A DNA stretch of 64,000 nucleotides, taken from assembly GCA_007844125.1 (NCBI GenBank), contig CM017558.1:50357831-50421830 (forward strand), written 5' to 3'. The notes beneath the pieces were generated by a model. The model did no database searches. It worked only from the letters and a program-made list of their open reading frames with translations, and was not told where the DNA came from. The stretch is from Sinonovacula constricta (Eukaryota; Mollusca; Bivalvia; Cardiida; Solecurtidae). Position numbers and translations under genes: made by a program. This document shows positions 25,000 through 35,934 of the stretch, in pieces. Position 1 is the first letter of the stretch. Each line of letters begins with the position of its first letter.

Positions 25000-26612
25000 C
25001 CACTGGGTTGATAACATTTTCTAGAATTTTACCAAGTAACCTACTGAATCCACATGACTCACTTCAAAACATATGTAAAATTTCATACTGGCAAACATGA
25101 TGGTCAAGTTTGGTAAAGACTGGGCCATCAATGTAGCCTCTTAAGTGTTTTCACAAGCTTTTTCTAAAATTTGACCTAGTGACCTACTTTATGACCCCAC
25201 GAGACCCAATAACGAACTCATCCAAGATATTATGTAGACAAACATTCTGACCAAGTTTGATGAAGATTGGCCTATAAATAGGGCCTCTAGTGTGTTCACA
25301 AGCTTTTTCTAAGATTTGACCTTGTGACCTACTTTTTGACCCAACGTGACCCAGTTACGAACTCATCCGAAATTTCATGCAGACAAACATTCTGACCAAG
25401 TTTGGTGAAGATTGGGCTATAAATGTGGCCTCTAGTGTGTTCACAAGCTTTTTCTAAGATTTGACCTAGTGACCTACTTTTTGACCCCACGTGACCCAGT
25501 TACGAACTCATCCAAGATTTCATGCAGACAAACATTCTGACCAAGTTTAGTGAAGATTGGGCTATAAATGTGGCCTCTAGTGTGTTCACAAGCTTTTTCT
25601 AAGATTTGACCTAGTGACCTACTTTTGACCCCACGTGACCCAGTTACGAACTCATCCAAGATTTCATGCAGACAAACATTCTGACCAAGTTTGATGAAGA
25701 TTGGCCTATAAATAGGGCCTCTAGTGTGTTCACAAGCTTTTTTTAAGATTTGACCTAGTGACCTACTTTTTGACCCCACGTGACCCAGTTACGAACTCAT
25801 CCAAGATTTCATGTAGACAAACATTCTGACCAAGTTTGGTGAAGATTGGGCTATAAATGTGGCCTCTAGTGTGTTCACAAGCTTTTTCTAAGATTTGACC
25901 TAGTGACCTACTTTTTGACCCCACGTGACCCAGTTATGAACTCATCCAAGATTTCATGCAGACAAACATTCTGACCAAGATTGGTGAAGATTGGGCTATA
26001 AATGTGGCCTCTAGTGTGTTCACAAGCTTTTTCTAAGATTTGACCTAGTGACCTACTTTTTGACCCCACGTGACCCAGTTACGAAGTCATCCAAGATTTC
26101 ATGCAGACAAACATTTTGACCAAGTTTGGTGAAGATTGGGCTATAAATGTGGCCTCTAGTGTGTTCACAAGCTTTTTCTAAGATTTGACCTAGTGACCTA
26201 CTTTTTGACCCCACGTGACCCAGTTACGAACTCATCCAAGATTTCATGCAGACAAACATTCTGACCAAGTTTGGTGAAGATTGGGCTATAAATGTGACCT
26301 CTAGTGTGTTCACAAGCTTTTTCTAAGATTTGACCTAGTGACCTACTTTTTGACCCCACGTGACCCAGTTACGAACTCATCCAAGATTTCATGCAGACAA
26401 ACATTCTGACCAAGTTTGGTGAAGATTGGGCAATAAATGTGGTCTCTAGTGTGTTCACAAGTTTTTCCTAAAATTTGACCTCGTGACCTACTTTTTGACC
26501 CCAGGTGACCCAATAATGAACTCATCCAAGATTTCATGCAGACAAACATTCTGACCAAGTTTGATGAAGATTGGATAAAAATTGTGGCCTCTAGTGTGTT
26601 CACAAGGTAAAT
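25000..26612. repeat. 145-bp tandem array inside the pearl-like element
   Basis: The word tgtgttcacaag recurs at 25291, 25436, 25581, 25725, 25870, 26015, 26160, 26305, 26450 and 26595, so the spacing is 145 bp (once 144). More diverged units precede it (about 25145 and 25000). Central units are nearly identical while the outer ones diverge, as expected from unequal exchange. Minus-strand frames of 101 and 142 codons repeat LGQNVCLHEILDEFVTGSRG; they arise because a 144-bp unit keeps phase and they are not genes. Confidence 0.95.
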
Positions 26613-26613
26613 G

Positions 26614-26671
26614 TTGACGACGAACGACGAACGACGGACGACGAACGACGGACGCCGGACGACGGACGAAG
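26614..26671. repeat. CGACGAA/CGACGGA microsatellite
   Basis: About eight imperfect 7-8-bp units made of cgacgaa and cgacgga, the most CpG-dense short stretch in the right part of the element. It sits between the 145-bp array and the terminal hairpin. Confidence 0.9.
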
Positions 26672-26720
26672 CGGTATCACAAAAGCTCCCCTTGAGCACG
26701 TTGTGCTCAGGTGAGCTAAA

Positions 26721-28020
26721 AAGGGTGTAAATAACTATAACAACAGCAACAATTACAGCTACTATATTCAACTACTTCTACAGTATGACAGCTCATTTTA
26801 AGGAGAGATCAATAAACCCTTTAAGTCATTGAAGTCTTAATACGGATACAACAACAGCTAAAACATCTACCAGATGACATCAACGTGAATAATCTTACAG
26901 AGCCAACCCTCAGGGATGGGACGTCCTGCACGTTAAGGATATTGCAGGTCAGGGTTTAATTTTGACCCGCGACCATCACACTCAGTTCTACCGTAAATTA
27001 CCTGTGATTCTGACAGTTGCCCTTAGCACCTGCTCTACTAATTATGGTCAATTAATCTTACATCACAACCATTAGGGCCATGTATGTAAGGGTATTCTGT
27101 ATGCTGGTAGTGCTAGTTTTGCTTTCATTTTTGCTTTATGAAAGTAACTTGCACTGCCACCATTAAATTGTCCATGATTAATTGATGACAGCCACCTCAT
27201 ACAAATTAGAGAAGAAACCTGAAGAAAAAAATCAATTTTCAGCTAGAAATGACATTCTAAAATACAGTTTAATTGTAACCTTGTCAGGGTATAGGTGGTT
27301 ATCAACATTCTACACTTTAAACCAAGTTGTGTTACATTTTCTATAGAAAACATAATTAGTTGGATCTCTGTTTTTAAGTTGAAAACAATTTTCTAAATAA
27401 TTTTAAGATTTATAAAAACATTACAGCAATCCAACCGGAATCACAATACCACAAAGGACTGGACTCAGACAACCTATGAATACATTTCCCCTCTCAACTA
27501 CTTACTGTTGTTGCCTTGAAGACACACCTGTATTGCTAGGTTGTTGTCATTTGTTACAGGTAAGACATGCCCCTCGGCAACCAAGTTAGAGCAACAAGAC
27601 TCCCTTACAGGAGAGCCTGCTGGTTGGGCACCCAGTTAAACAGATGGTTTGTCATGGCATTAGATTGTGTCAGTTCTTGTCAGGTAACATTGTATCTGAA
27701 CTCACCATTAATGTACATCAGCCACTTTTTATTATTTATTCTCAACTGAAGTTTTATGGGGTTTTATTTACACTTTTAGTTACATTTTGCATCAAATGGG
27801 GATGTAATTAAAACAAATTAAGTAAAGGTGCCAGGTTCATATTGCAATTATTTTATATTGTGTACTCAGTTCCTTAAAACATTAGACTGAATTAGGTGGA
27901 AGATAAACTTCAATAATTCTATGTGTAAGTTGAATATTCAATTCTTCCAATAAGACAGTATACTTAGTGACCATTCATGTCTAACAACCACAGTGGACCT
28001 TATTGTTTGTTGATTCGAGT
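26721..28020. other. Noncoding stretch with a possible old SINE head
   Basis: No gene. At 26940-27060, 'gggtttaattttgacccgcgacc' and 'gctctactaattatgg' faintly recall the B and A regions of a minus-strand tRNA-derived SINE, but the match is too weak to call. At 27559/27560 a pyrimidine-rich tract, AG and GTAAGA are juxtaposed (see findings). Confidence 0.4.
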
Positions 28021-28235
28021 GATACAACACACAGCAGTATAAGTCACTGACTCCTCCACCCCTCTGAATGCCAGGGTTCAAGCTCCAGTCCTGGTGAAAA
28101 ATTTCCTGCGAGAAGGTCTTCCAGCTGACTGAGATAAAGCCAGTGGTTTTACCCAGACATTTATCTTGGGTCAAATCTCAAGGGTTTTCCTCTAGCAATT
28201 AAAGATTGATGTTTCCAAAATGACCAAAACTGTGT
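28021..28235 (+). mobile_element. Diverged tRNA-derived SINE, family B
   Basis: A box-B-like word (gggttcaagctcc, 28074-28086) is followed by the module ccagtggttttacccagac (about 28141-28160). The same module occurs at 45690-45715 and 54970-54990, and in reverse orientation (ctgggtagaacca) at 30475-30490. The 3' part 'ccaaaatgaccaaaactgtgtt' matches 'aatgaccaagattgtgtt' near 45775. A 78-codon minus-strand frame across it is not a gene. Confidence 0.6.
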
Positions 28236-29214
28236 TTGAAAGCTGCACTAATAAAATCCAAGTAATTCACCATATGTGTATGTGTGATTGTCAATGTCTC
28301 AGCACACCAAGGTTAATAAGCATGAACAAGGGAAAGTTAGCAAGCACTGAATTCTTTTATAAGACTACACACTTCAGACATACAAAATACAGACACAATA
28401 AACTTCTATTGTACAAAGTGGGGGAGTCACTAAGTATAAACCAGTCAGTAACTCAAACAGACCATGGGAAGATCTAACTATGAAAACAGTGTGGCACATT
28501 TTGAATGAAAATTACCAACAATTTCAAACTAATGGGAAAGGTCAGCCCTATTTTAGACATAACAGTTGACAATGTTTGGAAATCTGCCAAAACAATGGCT
28601 TGCAATAGTGAGCTTATTCCCAACCTTAAGTGGACAAGTTGTTCACAGAAAGGCACAATATAACTGGCACAGCTCAAAGGCAAAATAGTGCATAACTGTC
28701 AAGTTGTGAAGTACTACATTGTGAAGTTGTAGTTAAGAAAAGGTGGCCCAGATATTGACTTTGTTTTTACTAGCCACAACTTGAGAAACCACAAAAAATG
28801 GACTGATGTGGGTAAGACTGTTATTACTAATTTGGTGTTGAAGTATATAAATGTAGAACTGAGTAACAATTGTCAAAAGACCTTGAATATAGCATAAGCA
28901 TGATAAATGACTTAAATATAAACTGGAGTCAGCAGGTCAATGTTTTCATAATAGTACTGAATTAAACAATATATTTTATATGCAATATCTTGCTTAAAAC
29001 ATGTGAAAAGTTATGAGTAAAACTATAATTTGAGTACAATTTTAAATACATGCACTGGAGAAGGTAACGAAACTACTCTCACCACTTCTTTTAATGAAGA
29101 AGAAAAACAATTCTCCCACACCCTACTAACTTTGACAAAGGTTAAAGTTGAGATGAGAAAGACCCAATCACTTGCATAACCCAGTATCACACATGTACAT
29201 GGGTAGTATTCACA
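28236..29214. other. Noncoding stretch
   Basis: Nothing supported. Open frames at 28220-28477 (plus) and 28474-28683 (minus) are short and without context. Confidence 0.5.
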
Positions 29215-29480
29215 GGTTCAAAGACACCCTCGGAACTGTGTAGGATTTTATGCTTTATGACCCAGGGTACCTTGAAGGGCTCCACCTGCCTCCCTTAAAA
29301 ACCCATAACCATCACCCTTAATGGTGTCGACTCCCAATTATGCGGGTGGCGACTTGTGTCATTTGTAACAACATCACCTGTCTCTTTCATGTCTTTGTAA
29401 GACAGGGCTATAAGGTGTATGACAATGTACCTGGAAGTGCCAAGGACCAGGAGTCCTAGGGAGAAAAGGCACCCATGACT
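29215..29480 (-). repeat. Probable decayed SINE
   Basis: The stretch tgtcgactcccaattatgc-gggtggcgactt (about 29324-29353) parallels the 'tcgcactgacacatttatgg...ggtgacg' module of the SINE at 36203. Words such as accctcgg, gggtacc and ccaggagtcc fit a heavily mutated SINE body. No box B is visible. Confidence 0.35.
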
Positions 29481-29485
29481 GAGCA

Positions 29486-29683
29486 ATGACAGTAGCAGAC
29501 ATACTACCCATTATTGACCATATCAAAGGAGTTTGGGCCTATACTGGTGTAGGACAATGTATTCAGTCCTTAAACAAACAGGCCAAACTTCCCCAATGCA
29601 GACTGCTAAGCAATTCTGAGATTCAAATGTGTGAACTATCAGTCCACAACAGGTACAATTTCGAGTCCTTCCAAGATTTCTGA
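29486..29683 (+). CDS. Weak 65-codon ORF, unrecognised
   Basis: An uninterrupted frame begins MTVADILPIIDHIKGVWAY and ends FESFQDF. Codon content is mixed rather than AT-biased, which is why it is listed. It directly follows a probable SINE relic, a 62-codon frame is open on the opposite strand, and no splice or promoter signal was seen. It may be a decayed repeat-encoded fragment or chance. Confidence 0.12.
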   Translation: MTVADILPIIDHIKGVWAYTGVGQCIQSLNKQAKLPQCRLLSNSEIQMCELSVHNRYNFESFQDF

Positions 29684-30374
29684 CATAATTAATGGGCTGC
29701 AGGATGTCCATTTAATTGCTTAAGAATTTCTAGATTCCAACAGTTTAAAATTATGTTATCAAAGCTTTAAACTTTAATTGCAGAGGGACCAAGACTGTTT
29801 TATGTGAATCATATATAATATAATGCATGTAATATTCTATATAATATTATAACAAAAAGATAGTTTTAGCAGCTTTTAGCAATTTCTACTGGTTATTAAA
29901 ATTATTGATGCATCATGATTTAAGATTGCCAGATTTAATTCTATCATAACCACACCCAATATAATCCACATCTGCAGCTGACCATGATAGTATTGGCGCA
30001 CTGATGATGTTACCACTCGGTAACCGGCGGAGTCCTCACTCAACCAATCTGGGGTACCCCTTGTCCTTTTCTATCTTCCCCTCCATACTCTATTCTTTAG
30101 TCAACACTACGTTGCTAATTACATATACCTGGCTTTTAATTGGTCTATTGTTGAGCAATTTCCCCCCTCTTAAAAGTGTTCAGTCAGTCAGAACGGGATA
30201 GTGTTGAAAATTATAAATTGTTTCCTTCATTTAAAACTGGGAAGACTGCAGCTATTGATTATGTATTGATTTTAATCAGATCACTAAGTGTAGTATGTAA
30301 CAGTCAATTAAATATTGAAAATAAACTCCTGCTAATATGTTCAAGATAAGTTTGTAGTTGTCAAGAATATTTTT
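29684..30374. other. AT-rich noncoding stretch
   Basis: No gene or RNA is supported. A less AT-rich patch at 29995-30080 (accactcggtaaccggcgg) has no identifiable role. Confidence 0.5.
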
Positions 30375-30500
30375 GTTGTTTTGTTTTTTGCTACATCGCA
30401 GTGGCAAATTTATGCATAAAAGTGACATCCAGCTAACTATTGATGGAAGTGGTGGAGAAAAAACCCTAGACTTACACCTGGGTAGAACCAATGGCACCTC
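30375..30500 (-). mobile_element. SINE family B fragment (3' part)
   Basis: Shares, in order, tacatcgcagtggcaaattta, gtgacatccag, taactattgatgg, ggtggagaaaaaaccc and ctgggtagaacca with the copy at 36203-36362. The tRNA-related head is missing. Confidence 0.7.
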
Positions 30501-33485
30501 ACAATATCACAATATCTTTACATGAATTTAGGTCAGGGGGTTATAAAAAACAATGATGTTTTCACACACACCCCACTCCACATACACATACTGTCTGTCC
30601 ACATAAATAAATTAGAAACTTAATATAAGGAGTATTTTATAATTTAAAAACATGAAGTTTAAATACTGATTCTATTTTTGGTCCTAATTATTATTTGAAA
30701 ATATTATATAAGGTGCAAACATAATTTACCATTTATGTTAAGTTTAATGTTACTCAACATTGTTTTTGATCATTGATCAAATTACCATTAAATGTGTCTA
30801 AAATTAACAAATGGTGCGTCAAAACAATTTAAATTGTTTCATCAAAGAAACAATACTGAAAAAACACATACACACCAAAAAAAACCTGTGAAATATTTTG
30901 CTACGCTTCATCAACTCTCCACTGTTTCTCACTGTATGGACTTCCTTCAATTAATTAATTTGAAAACACATGCTTTCCACCATTAAGTCTTAAAACTGTT
31001 GCCAGGTAATATAGCGTAAAATGTCCCATTTTCCCACAGTTAAATGAGTCATACTCATATTAACCTAAACAAAATTATGAATATAATAATAGCTTAACTG
31101 CTAAGCATGAATTAACCCAGATTAACAATGAGGTAGTGCAAAAATAAGACCTAATTTGAATGTTAAAATATAACATATGTATGGCCTAAAGGTGAGTCAC
31201 TTATATATTTTTTCATTTTCACACATAATATAAATGATGATCTTAGGTTAAATGTCTGGTCAAATAATATCTTGTTGTTGCTTTCCATAGACATTATATT
31301 CTGCCAACAATCTGCTAGTCATAGGAAGATGGAAAGATGATATTGTGGTGTCTTTAGAATAATAACATGTTGAAAGTACAAGTTACTAAGCCCTAATTAG
31401 TCCTATCACCCAGACTAAGAGTTGGCACCATATGACCTCAGATTAAAGAGTTGGTGTGCCGTAAAAAACAAAAACAAAAAACAGACTAAGAGTAATCTTG
31501 TCTGTGACTTTAGCATGGTATAACATTGATATCAGATGTATCTCACTATATGTATATAATTATGTGCAAACAAGACTGACGTTTGAAGAATATACATGTA
31601 TAAATAAAAAAATGGAACAATTATCAACCATTTTTTGTGAAAAATTATGACATCACAAATTACAATAAACCTTGACTTGCTAATTTTGTTTACAAAATAC
31701 TCTCAATTCCTTTCGGCTTACGACTACTGAAACTACAGTAGTTTTATTGCCAGAGCCTCGGCTGCATAGAGTGTGATTAATAACAAGATAAAAAGAATTA
31801 AATGTGTACAGCTACAGAATCAGAAGCTAAAGGTGCAGATATGTATGTACCTAAGCCTGTTTAATTAATGCTAACAGGTTTTAAGAGTTAACACACACCT
31901 TATATTATGTAGAGAGGTCAACACCCACAAAACACATGAATCCAACTTGACTTGAGATTTTCATCTTAATTGGAAATCCATTTTTAAAATCAATCAGTAC
32001 AAATTATTGTTGTTAGTGCAGAAACAAGGACCCCAGATTGAATCTGCTCCAATCCTTAGTACCCCAGCAGGCATGATTATAAAACAAAAGGTTTTCTCAA
32101 CTCTGCCACAGCTGATGAGGCAGCATAATGATGACCACACTTAAAAGTAAAATCTGATCAATAACCATAGCAACAACAACATCAGAAAATGTATTATGAA
32201 TTAAAAATTATCTAAATTCATCATGTTTATGTGAAGAGACCATTGAAATGTAAAACTTTATACTGTATATATGTGCAAACTATAGATATACTGATAATTA
32301 AAGCTGGAAGGTTTTGTCCCCTAACAAAAACACATAAATATTAATAAATTATTGTAACATGAAAAGATCTCATAAAATGCTGTTTATTGATATTGTACAA
32401 TCTATGTGAAAAGTGAAAGATAACACATGACTTGTTATTAAAAAATATACATTTCCTATCTTATCCATGCTGCACTGAGTTATTTTAAAACAAAGAAAAC
32501 CATGTGATCACTTACTTTTGTTATACCATCGTCCAGGTAATCTGCTTTTATGCTGATACCTATTTTTAGCAGAACTTAACGGAATGTTGCTTATTTATGG
32601 ATTTGGAAAATAATTAGAGCCATTTATTTATTGACTTGTACTGTCTAACAATTAAGGTAGTGTTCAAAATCCTCTTAGCTTAGACTAATGTACATGTTTA
32701 TACAAAAACTTCCCCAAAACAGTGGGTAAATATATTGCAACAAGCATTTGAAAGACAAACTGGTAGAGACCAACTTTCAAGTAGAAAGAATATCAAACAA
32801 ACATTTCTCACTCAAGCTCTACTCTAAACATAAATATTTCAAGCTCTACTTTCATAGTCTAAACATAAATATTTCAAATGAAGTTTGATCACAGGTAATA
32901 CAGTTGATGGTTTTCTTTCCCAAGTTGACAAAGAGAGCATGTGGTTTGGCCATGCTATGAACAGGTACTGCTTCTGTAGCTTAATCATGAAGTTACAAAG
33001 AGACAGTCAGATTAACAGCTGTTGTTTATTACCATATGATGAAGGTATGAACATTATACCACTACCTGCTTAATTTCCTAAGAAACAAAAACTTATTATT
33101 ATCATTTGCTTACAGTTTTTAATAAAGATAACATGATTATGTCATCTTGTGTAATACTTGACAGAAAACTAGCTGAAGATCCTGACCAGAGGGAGTGAGC
33201 TGATCTGGATCTAGGCTATCATTCTATGCCTGATCAAAACTGTGCTGAGCAGGTAAATATTTAAGATATCAGTAGAAGTTTGAATGATATTCTTGCTACT
33301 GAATGGCTAGCTGTGGGAAGTCAGGGAGACATAGCGGCTGATGTTTGAAGATTATGATGACGATATCAATATTTCTTCCACGGTTACACCAGGATGGTGA
33401 CATTGCACAACACCATACTGATGAGTAATCGTAATAGCTACGTATTTTGTATGGTTATTTCTGTGTTGTATTTCATTATATTTGT
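30501..33485. other. AT-rich noncoding stretch
   Basis: No gene. It contains a SINE-like tail at 31410-31478 (listed), an imperfect about 33-bp duplication 'caagctctact..aaacataaatatttc' at 32814-32876, and a diverged 'gatcctgac-ctgatctgg' phrase at 33178-33215 that may belong to the dispersed 'cctgat' family. Confidence 0.5.
31410..31478 (+). repeat. SINE 3' tail with (CAAAAA) end
   Basis: The order 'ccatatgacctcagattaaag', 'gttggtgtgccgtaaaa' and an A-rich aacaaaaacaaaaaac tail is a typical 3' end of a bivalve tRNA-derived SINE in plus orientation. The 5' part is too diverged to delimit. Confidence 0.5.
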
Positions 33486-33499
33486 TGTGTTTCAAATCC

Positions 33500-33613
33500 T
33501 ATCAACAATCTCTTAGTATCCTTTGTTCACTTGAAGCAGATATAGTACTGCCTTTACAGAGATTGAATGCCAAGAACACCTGCAATCATACCACGTCCCC
33601 TCTTATATTATCC
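33500..33613 (-). repeat. SINE family A, decayed body fragment
   Basis: Matches the body of family A: atcaacaatc, ttcacttgaagcagatatag, actgccttta, atgccaagaacacctg, ataccac and atattatcc, in the same order as in the copy at 13583. Head and tail are lost. Confidence 0.75.
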
Positions 33614-33714
33614 AGAAGAGTCCTAAAACTTCATAATTACCTTATTAGGTTATCAACAAGAAAGCTTAACAATAACCAATCAAACTAAATTTTCTTCTGT
33701 ACAACACAGCTTGG

Positions 33715-34050
33715 GTTTGCCCACACCAAAACGCTCGCTTGCGACAAGCTCGTCACAAGTTTACGACAAGTTTGCGCAAGCTTGCCGCAATCTTAATAGG
33801 ATTGCATTTCTTAAATTCTATGGTTGCGGATGCGAGCACGCTCGCTTGCTTGGAAATTAAGGTTGCGGTTTGGTTTTGTTCGCACACTTCTCGCAATCTT
33901 AAATACCATTAAGATTGCGAGAAGCTTGCAGCCTTGCAAGCTTGTAATCTTCTATTCCATTAAAGATTGCGATAAGCTTGCGGTCTTGCAAGCTTAAAAT
34001 TAATTAACATAAGGATTGCAGATAGGTTGTGGTCTTGCAAGCATAAAATT
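33715..34050. repeat. GCAAGCTT-word block A (left inverted end)
   Basis: A GC- and CpG-rich block starts with CCCACACCAAAAC (33720-33732) and is built from variants of an eight-letter word: gcaagctt, gcaatctt, gcgacaagtttgcg, gcttgcgg. Many parts are self-complementary, for example aatcttaaataccattaagatt at 33895-33916. Its first 70-80 bp align in inverse orientation with the right end of block B at 38040-38622. See findings for the possibility that A and B are ends of one element. Confidence 0.75.
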
Positions 34051-34099
34051 ATTCCAAGACATTAAGAAATTTATTTTGTATTTCTTTAAATAAATAACA

Positions 34100-34350
34100 T
34101 TGAAAGAGACATGAAACATGGTCAAGTTCTGTGAAGATTAGGCCCCCAAAAAGTCTTGTTCTCAAGGTTTTTATAGATTTGACTAAGTCACCTACTTTTT
34201 GATCATGTGACCTATTTATTAACTCATCCAAGATTTTATACAGACAAACATTTAATGACATTCTGACCAGCGTTGGTTAAGATAGGATCAAAACGGTAGC
34301 CTTTAAAGTGATTACGAGCAAACTGTTGATGCAGCTAGATGGACAGTTGG
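34100..34350. repeat. Diverged solo unit of the 145-bp pearl-like array
   Basis: Words tctgtgaagatta, aggtttttatagatttgac, gtcacctactttttgat, catgtgacc, aactcatccaagatttta and acagacaaaca follow the order of the unit at 25291-26595. The copy is degraded and continues into a second part-unit (attctgaccagcgttgg). It shows that the family occurs outside the full element. Confidence 0.8.
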
Positions 34351-35164
34351 TTATGAGAAAAGCTCGGCTGAATGTGACATAAAATAGCTCCAAATACATT
34401 GTACTAATTGCCAATTTTTTAAACTTTATTTTGTCATTATTTATTATTAAACAGAGATCACACAACCATATACAATACAGTCCCAGACTTACTCTCCCTA
34501 GAAAGTAATTTGGTAACACTACTTTACTCCTGTCTTGAGTTATTTATAGAAAATCCAAAAATATATTTTATAACTTGTCTTGACGACAATTGAACCCTTA
34601 AGCAATTCTAAACATATTAATTCTTCCCATGAGATAGCTAGTTACCTACTTAACTTGATCAATCCTCAAAAAAGAAGATAATGAACAGGAACAAAATAAA
34701 ATTTAATTAGTAACAGTGACTCAGTCCATCAAACTAATGGACAACAAAAACAATTCCAAACTTGGGTATCCCATAAACAAGCTAACTACCAAATTTGATA
34801 TCAATATCTACATCTGATATCAATATATATCCTGCCTAGACATGGAAAGCAAACTGCTAATTAAGTTACAGTGACCTTGACCTGACTGATCACAAAAGCA
34901 ATATTTAACTATGTTATCATTTAAGACAGCTACAAAACATTTGGTAATAATAGCTCAGTAAAAAAATGATCCAATTCCAAAGAAGTCAGTTTTTTTATAA
35001 CTTTTTTTTGTTGTTGTTGTCTTTCGAAAACCTGGTCAAGCAGATCTACAGTCTAATATCTAGTAGGACAAAAAAAATTACAGAACAGACAGTAGAGTAT
35101 CATGTTAAAACCACTCTCACTTTATTGGGAATGTGAATAAACACCATTTAATAATACAAGTTTG
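34351..35164. other. Noncoding stretch upstream of the candidate gene
   Basis: AT-rich with no gene. TGACCTTGACCT at about 34872-34883 is an overlapping pair of nuclear-receptor half-sites on the minus strand (AGGTCAAGGTCA). The T-rich run at 34988-35022 is low complexity. Confidence 0.4.
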
Positions 35165-35300
35165 AAAGTCGCTTTTACGATGATTCAGTAAAAGTCAATC
35201 GTAACTTTCGGAAAATAACTGAAGAAATCGCCGAGGGGTCCCGATTTACAACAGCACAGTCTACACTTCCGGCCGCGCCAATTTTCAACGAGATGCAAAA
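35165..35300 (+). promoter_or_regulatory. CpG-rich promoter with ETS-type site
   Basis: Against an AT-rich, CpG-poor background this 140-bp patch has many CpGs (gtcgc, acgat, atcgt, ttcgg, atcgccgagg, cccga, ccggccgcgcc). ACTTCCGG at 35265-35272 is a strong ETS/GABP-type site, the motif most typical of CpG-rich housekeeping promoters. There is no TATA box. It lies directly upstream of a consensus splice donor at 35357. The transcription start is inferred to be within about 35230-35290. Confidence 0.55.
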
Positions 35301-35356
35301 AATGTGATGAAAAAGATGAAGAAATCGACTTTCCTTCACTGGACTGCTAAGCAGAG
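35240..35356 (+). other. Candidate exon 1 (5' UTR with uORFs)
   Basis: The 3' boundary is set by the donor GCAGAG|GTGAGA at 35356/35357; the 5' boundary is approximate. The exon holds ATGs at 35293, 35302, 35307 and 35316. The one at 35307 reads 16 codons (MKKMKKSTFLHWTAKQ), would cross the junction into exon 2, and stops at 35984-35986 after about 33 codons, overlapping the longer reading frame that begins at 35949. So either exon 1 is a leader with an inhibitory uORF, or the short frame itself is the product. Confidence 0.5.
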
Positions 35357-35934
35357 GTGAGACATTGATCTACTTAAACAAGTATAAGAAGCAACATATT
35401 TTAAATCAGGTTTTCTTAACGTAGTGAGTTTAGTACATTAACTGTTTAGAATGCAAAATTAACGTGTCAAATATTTTCGCCATTTTTTTTTCAGTTCCGA
35501 CATTTCACTTTAGTTTTTTCTTATCACAAACGTTTTCTGAAACCGTTGACTTTTCCATAAACATTTGTTATCTACTGTATATTTAATTTATGCTTCAGTT
35601 AGAGTTGATAAGGTTCTGACAAGTTCGAACGTAAGACATTTTTGTAATATTGTTTTTTTTAGAGTGACCCGATTAACGGTAATATCCAGTTACCGGATAT
35701 TTCTGAGTTTACACAAGGATACATTTTATACTATAGGAATAAAGGCACATAAAACGGTTTCAAGTGGCAACACAATATTTTTGTTGTTGATTACATTGTT
35801 GTGTTAAAAAATAAATTTAGGTCACCTGTAATAGATATCCAAGATAACTTGTACATGATGGTTGAGCACATCATAAACTGTGTTTGCTTGTATGGTATTG
35901 CCACTCATGTAAAGTATTTTATTTTCTGTAATAG
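35357..35934 (+). other. Candidate intron 1
   Basis: Begins GTGAGA and ends with the acceptor 'ttttattttctgtaatag'. A possible optional exon lies at 35599-35630: tatgcttcag before it and the donor AAC|GTAAGA after it. AATATCC at 35682-35688 pairs with GGATATT at 35696-35702 as a small perfect inverted repeat, overlapped by GGTAA...TTACC. Confidence 0.45.

Larger units (their letters stand above)
24868..26720. mobile_element. Pearl-like non-autonomous element with 145-bp array
   Basis: The left end carries a perfect inverted repeat AGGGCCATGATGGCCCT (24875-24891), then CGCTCACCTGA. The centre is a tandem array. The right end has a CGACGAA/CGACGGA microsatellite (26614-26671), a hairpin GAGCACGTTGTGCTC (26694-26708), then AGGTGAGCTAA. 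The two ends share CTCACCTGA in inverted orientation. Tandem core plus ACGR microsatellite plus inverted subterminal motifs matches, as I recall it, the architecture of bivalve pearl-type elements and related Helitron-like non-autonomous elements. It has no coding capacity, so it would depend on proteins supplied elsewhere. Confidence 0.8.

Noticed and set aside
26343..26771. 142-codon minus-strand frame with repeated LGQNVCLHEILDEF
   Set aside because: It is the translation of the 145-bp array and flanking microsatellite of a non-autonomous element; most unit copies shift frame.
26940..27060. Additional tRNA-derived SINE head
   Set aside because: The gggtttaattttgaccc word is self-complementary and could mimic box B; no family body is recognisable.
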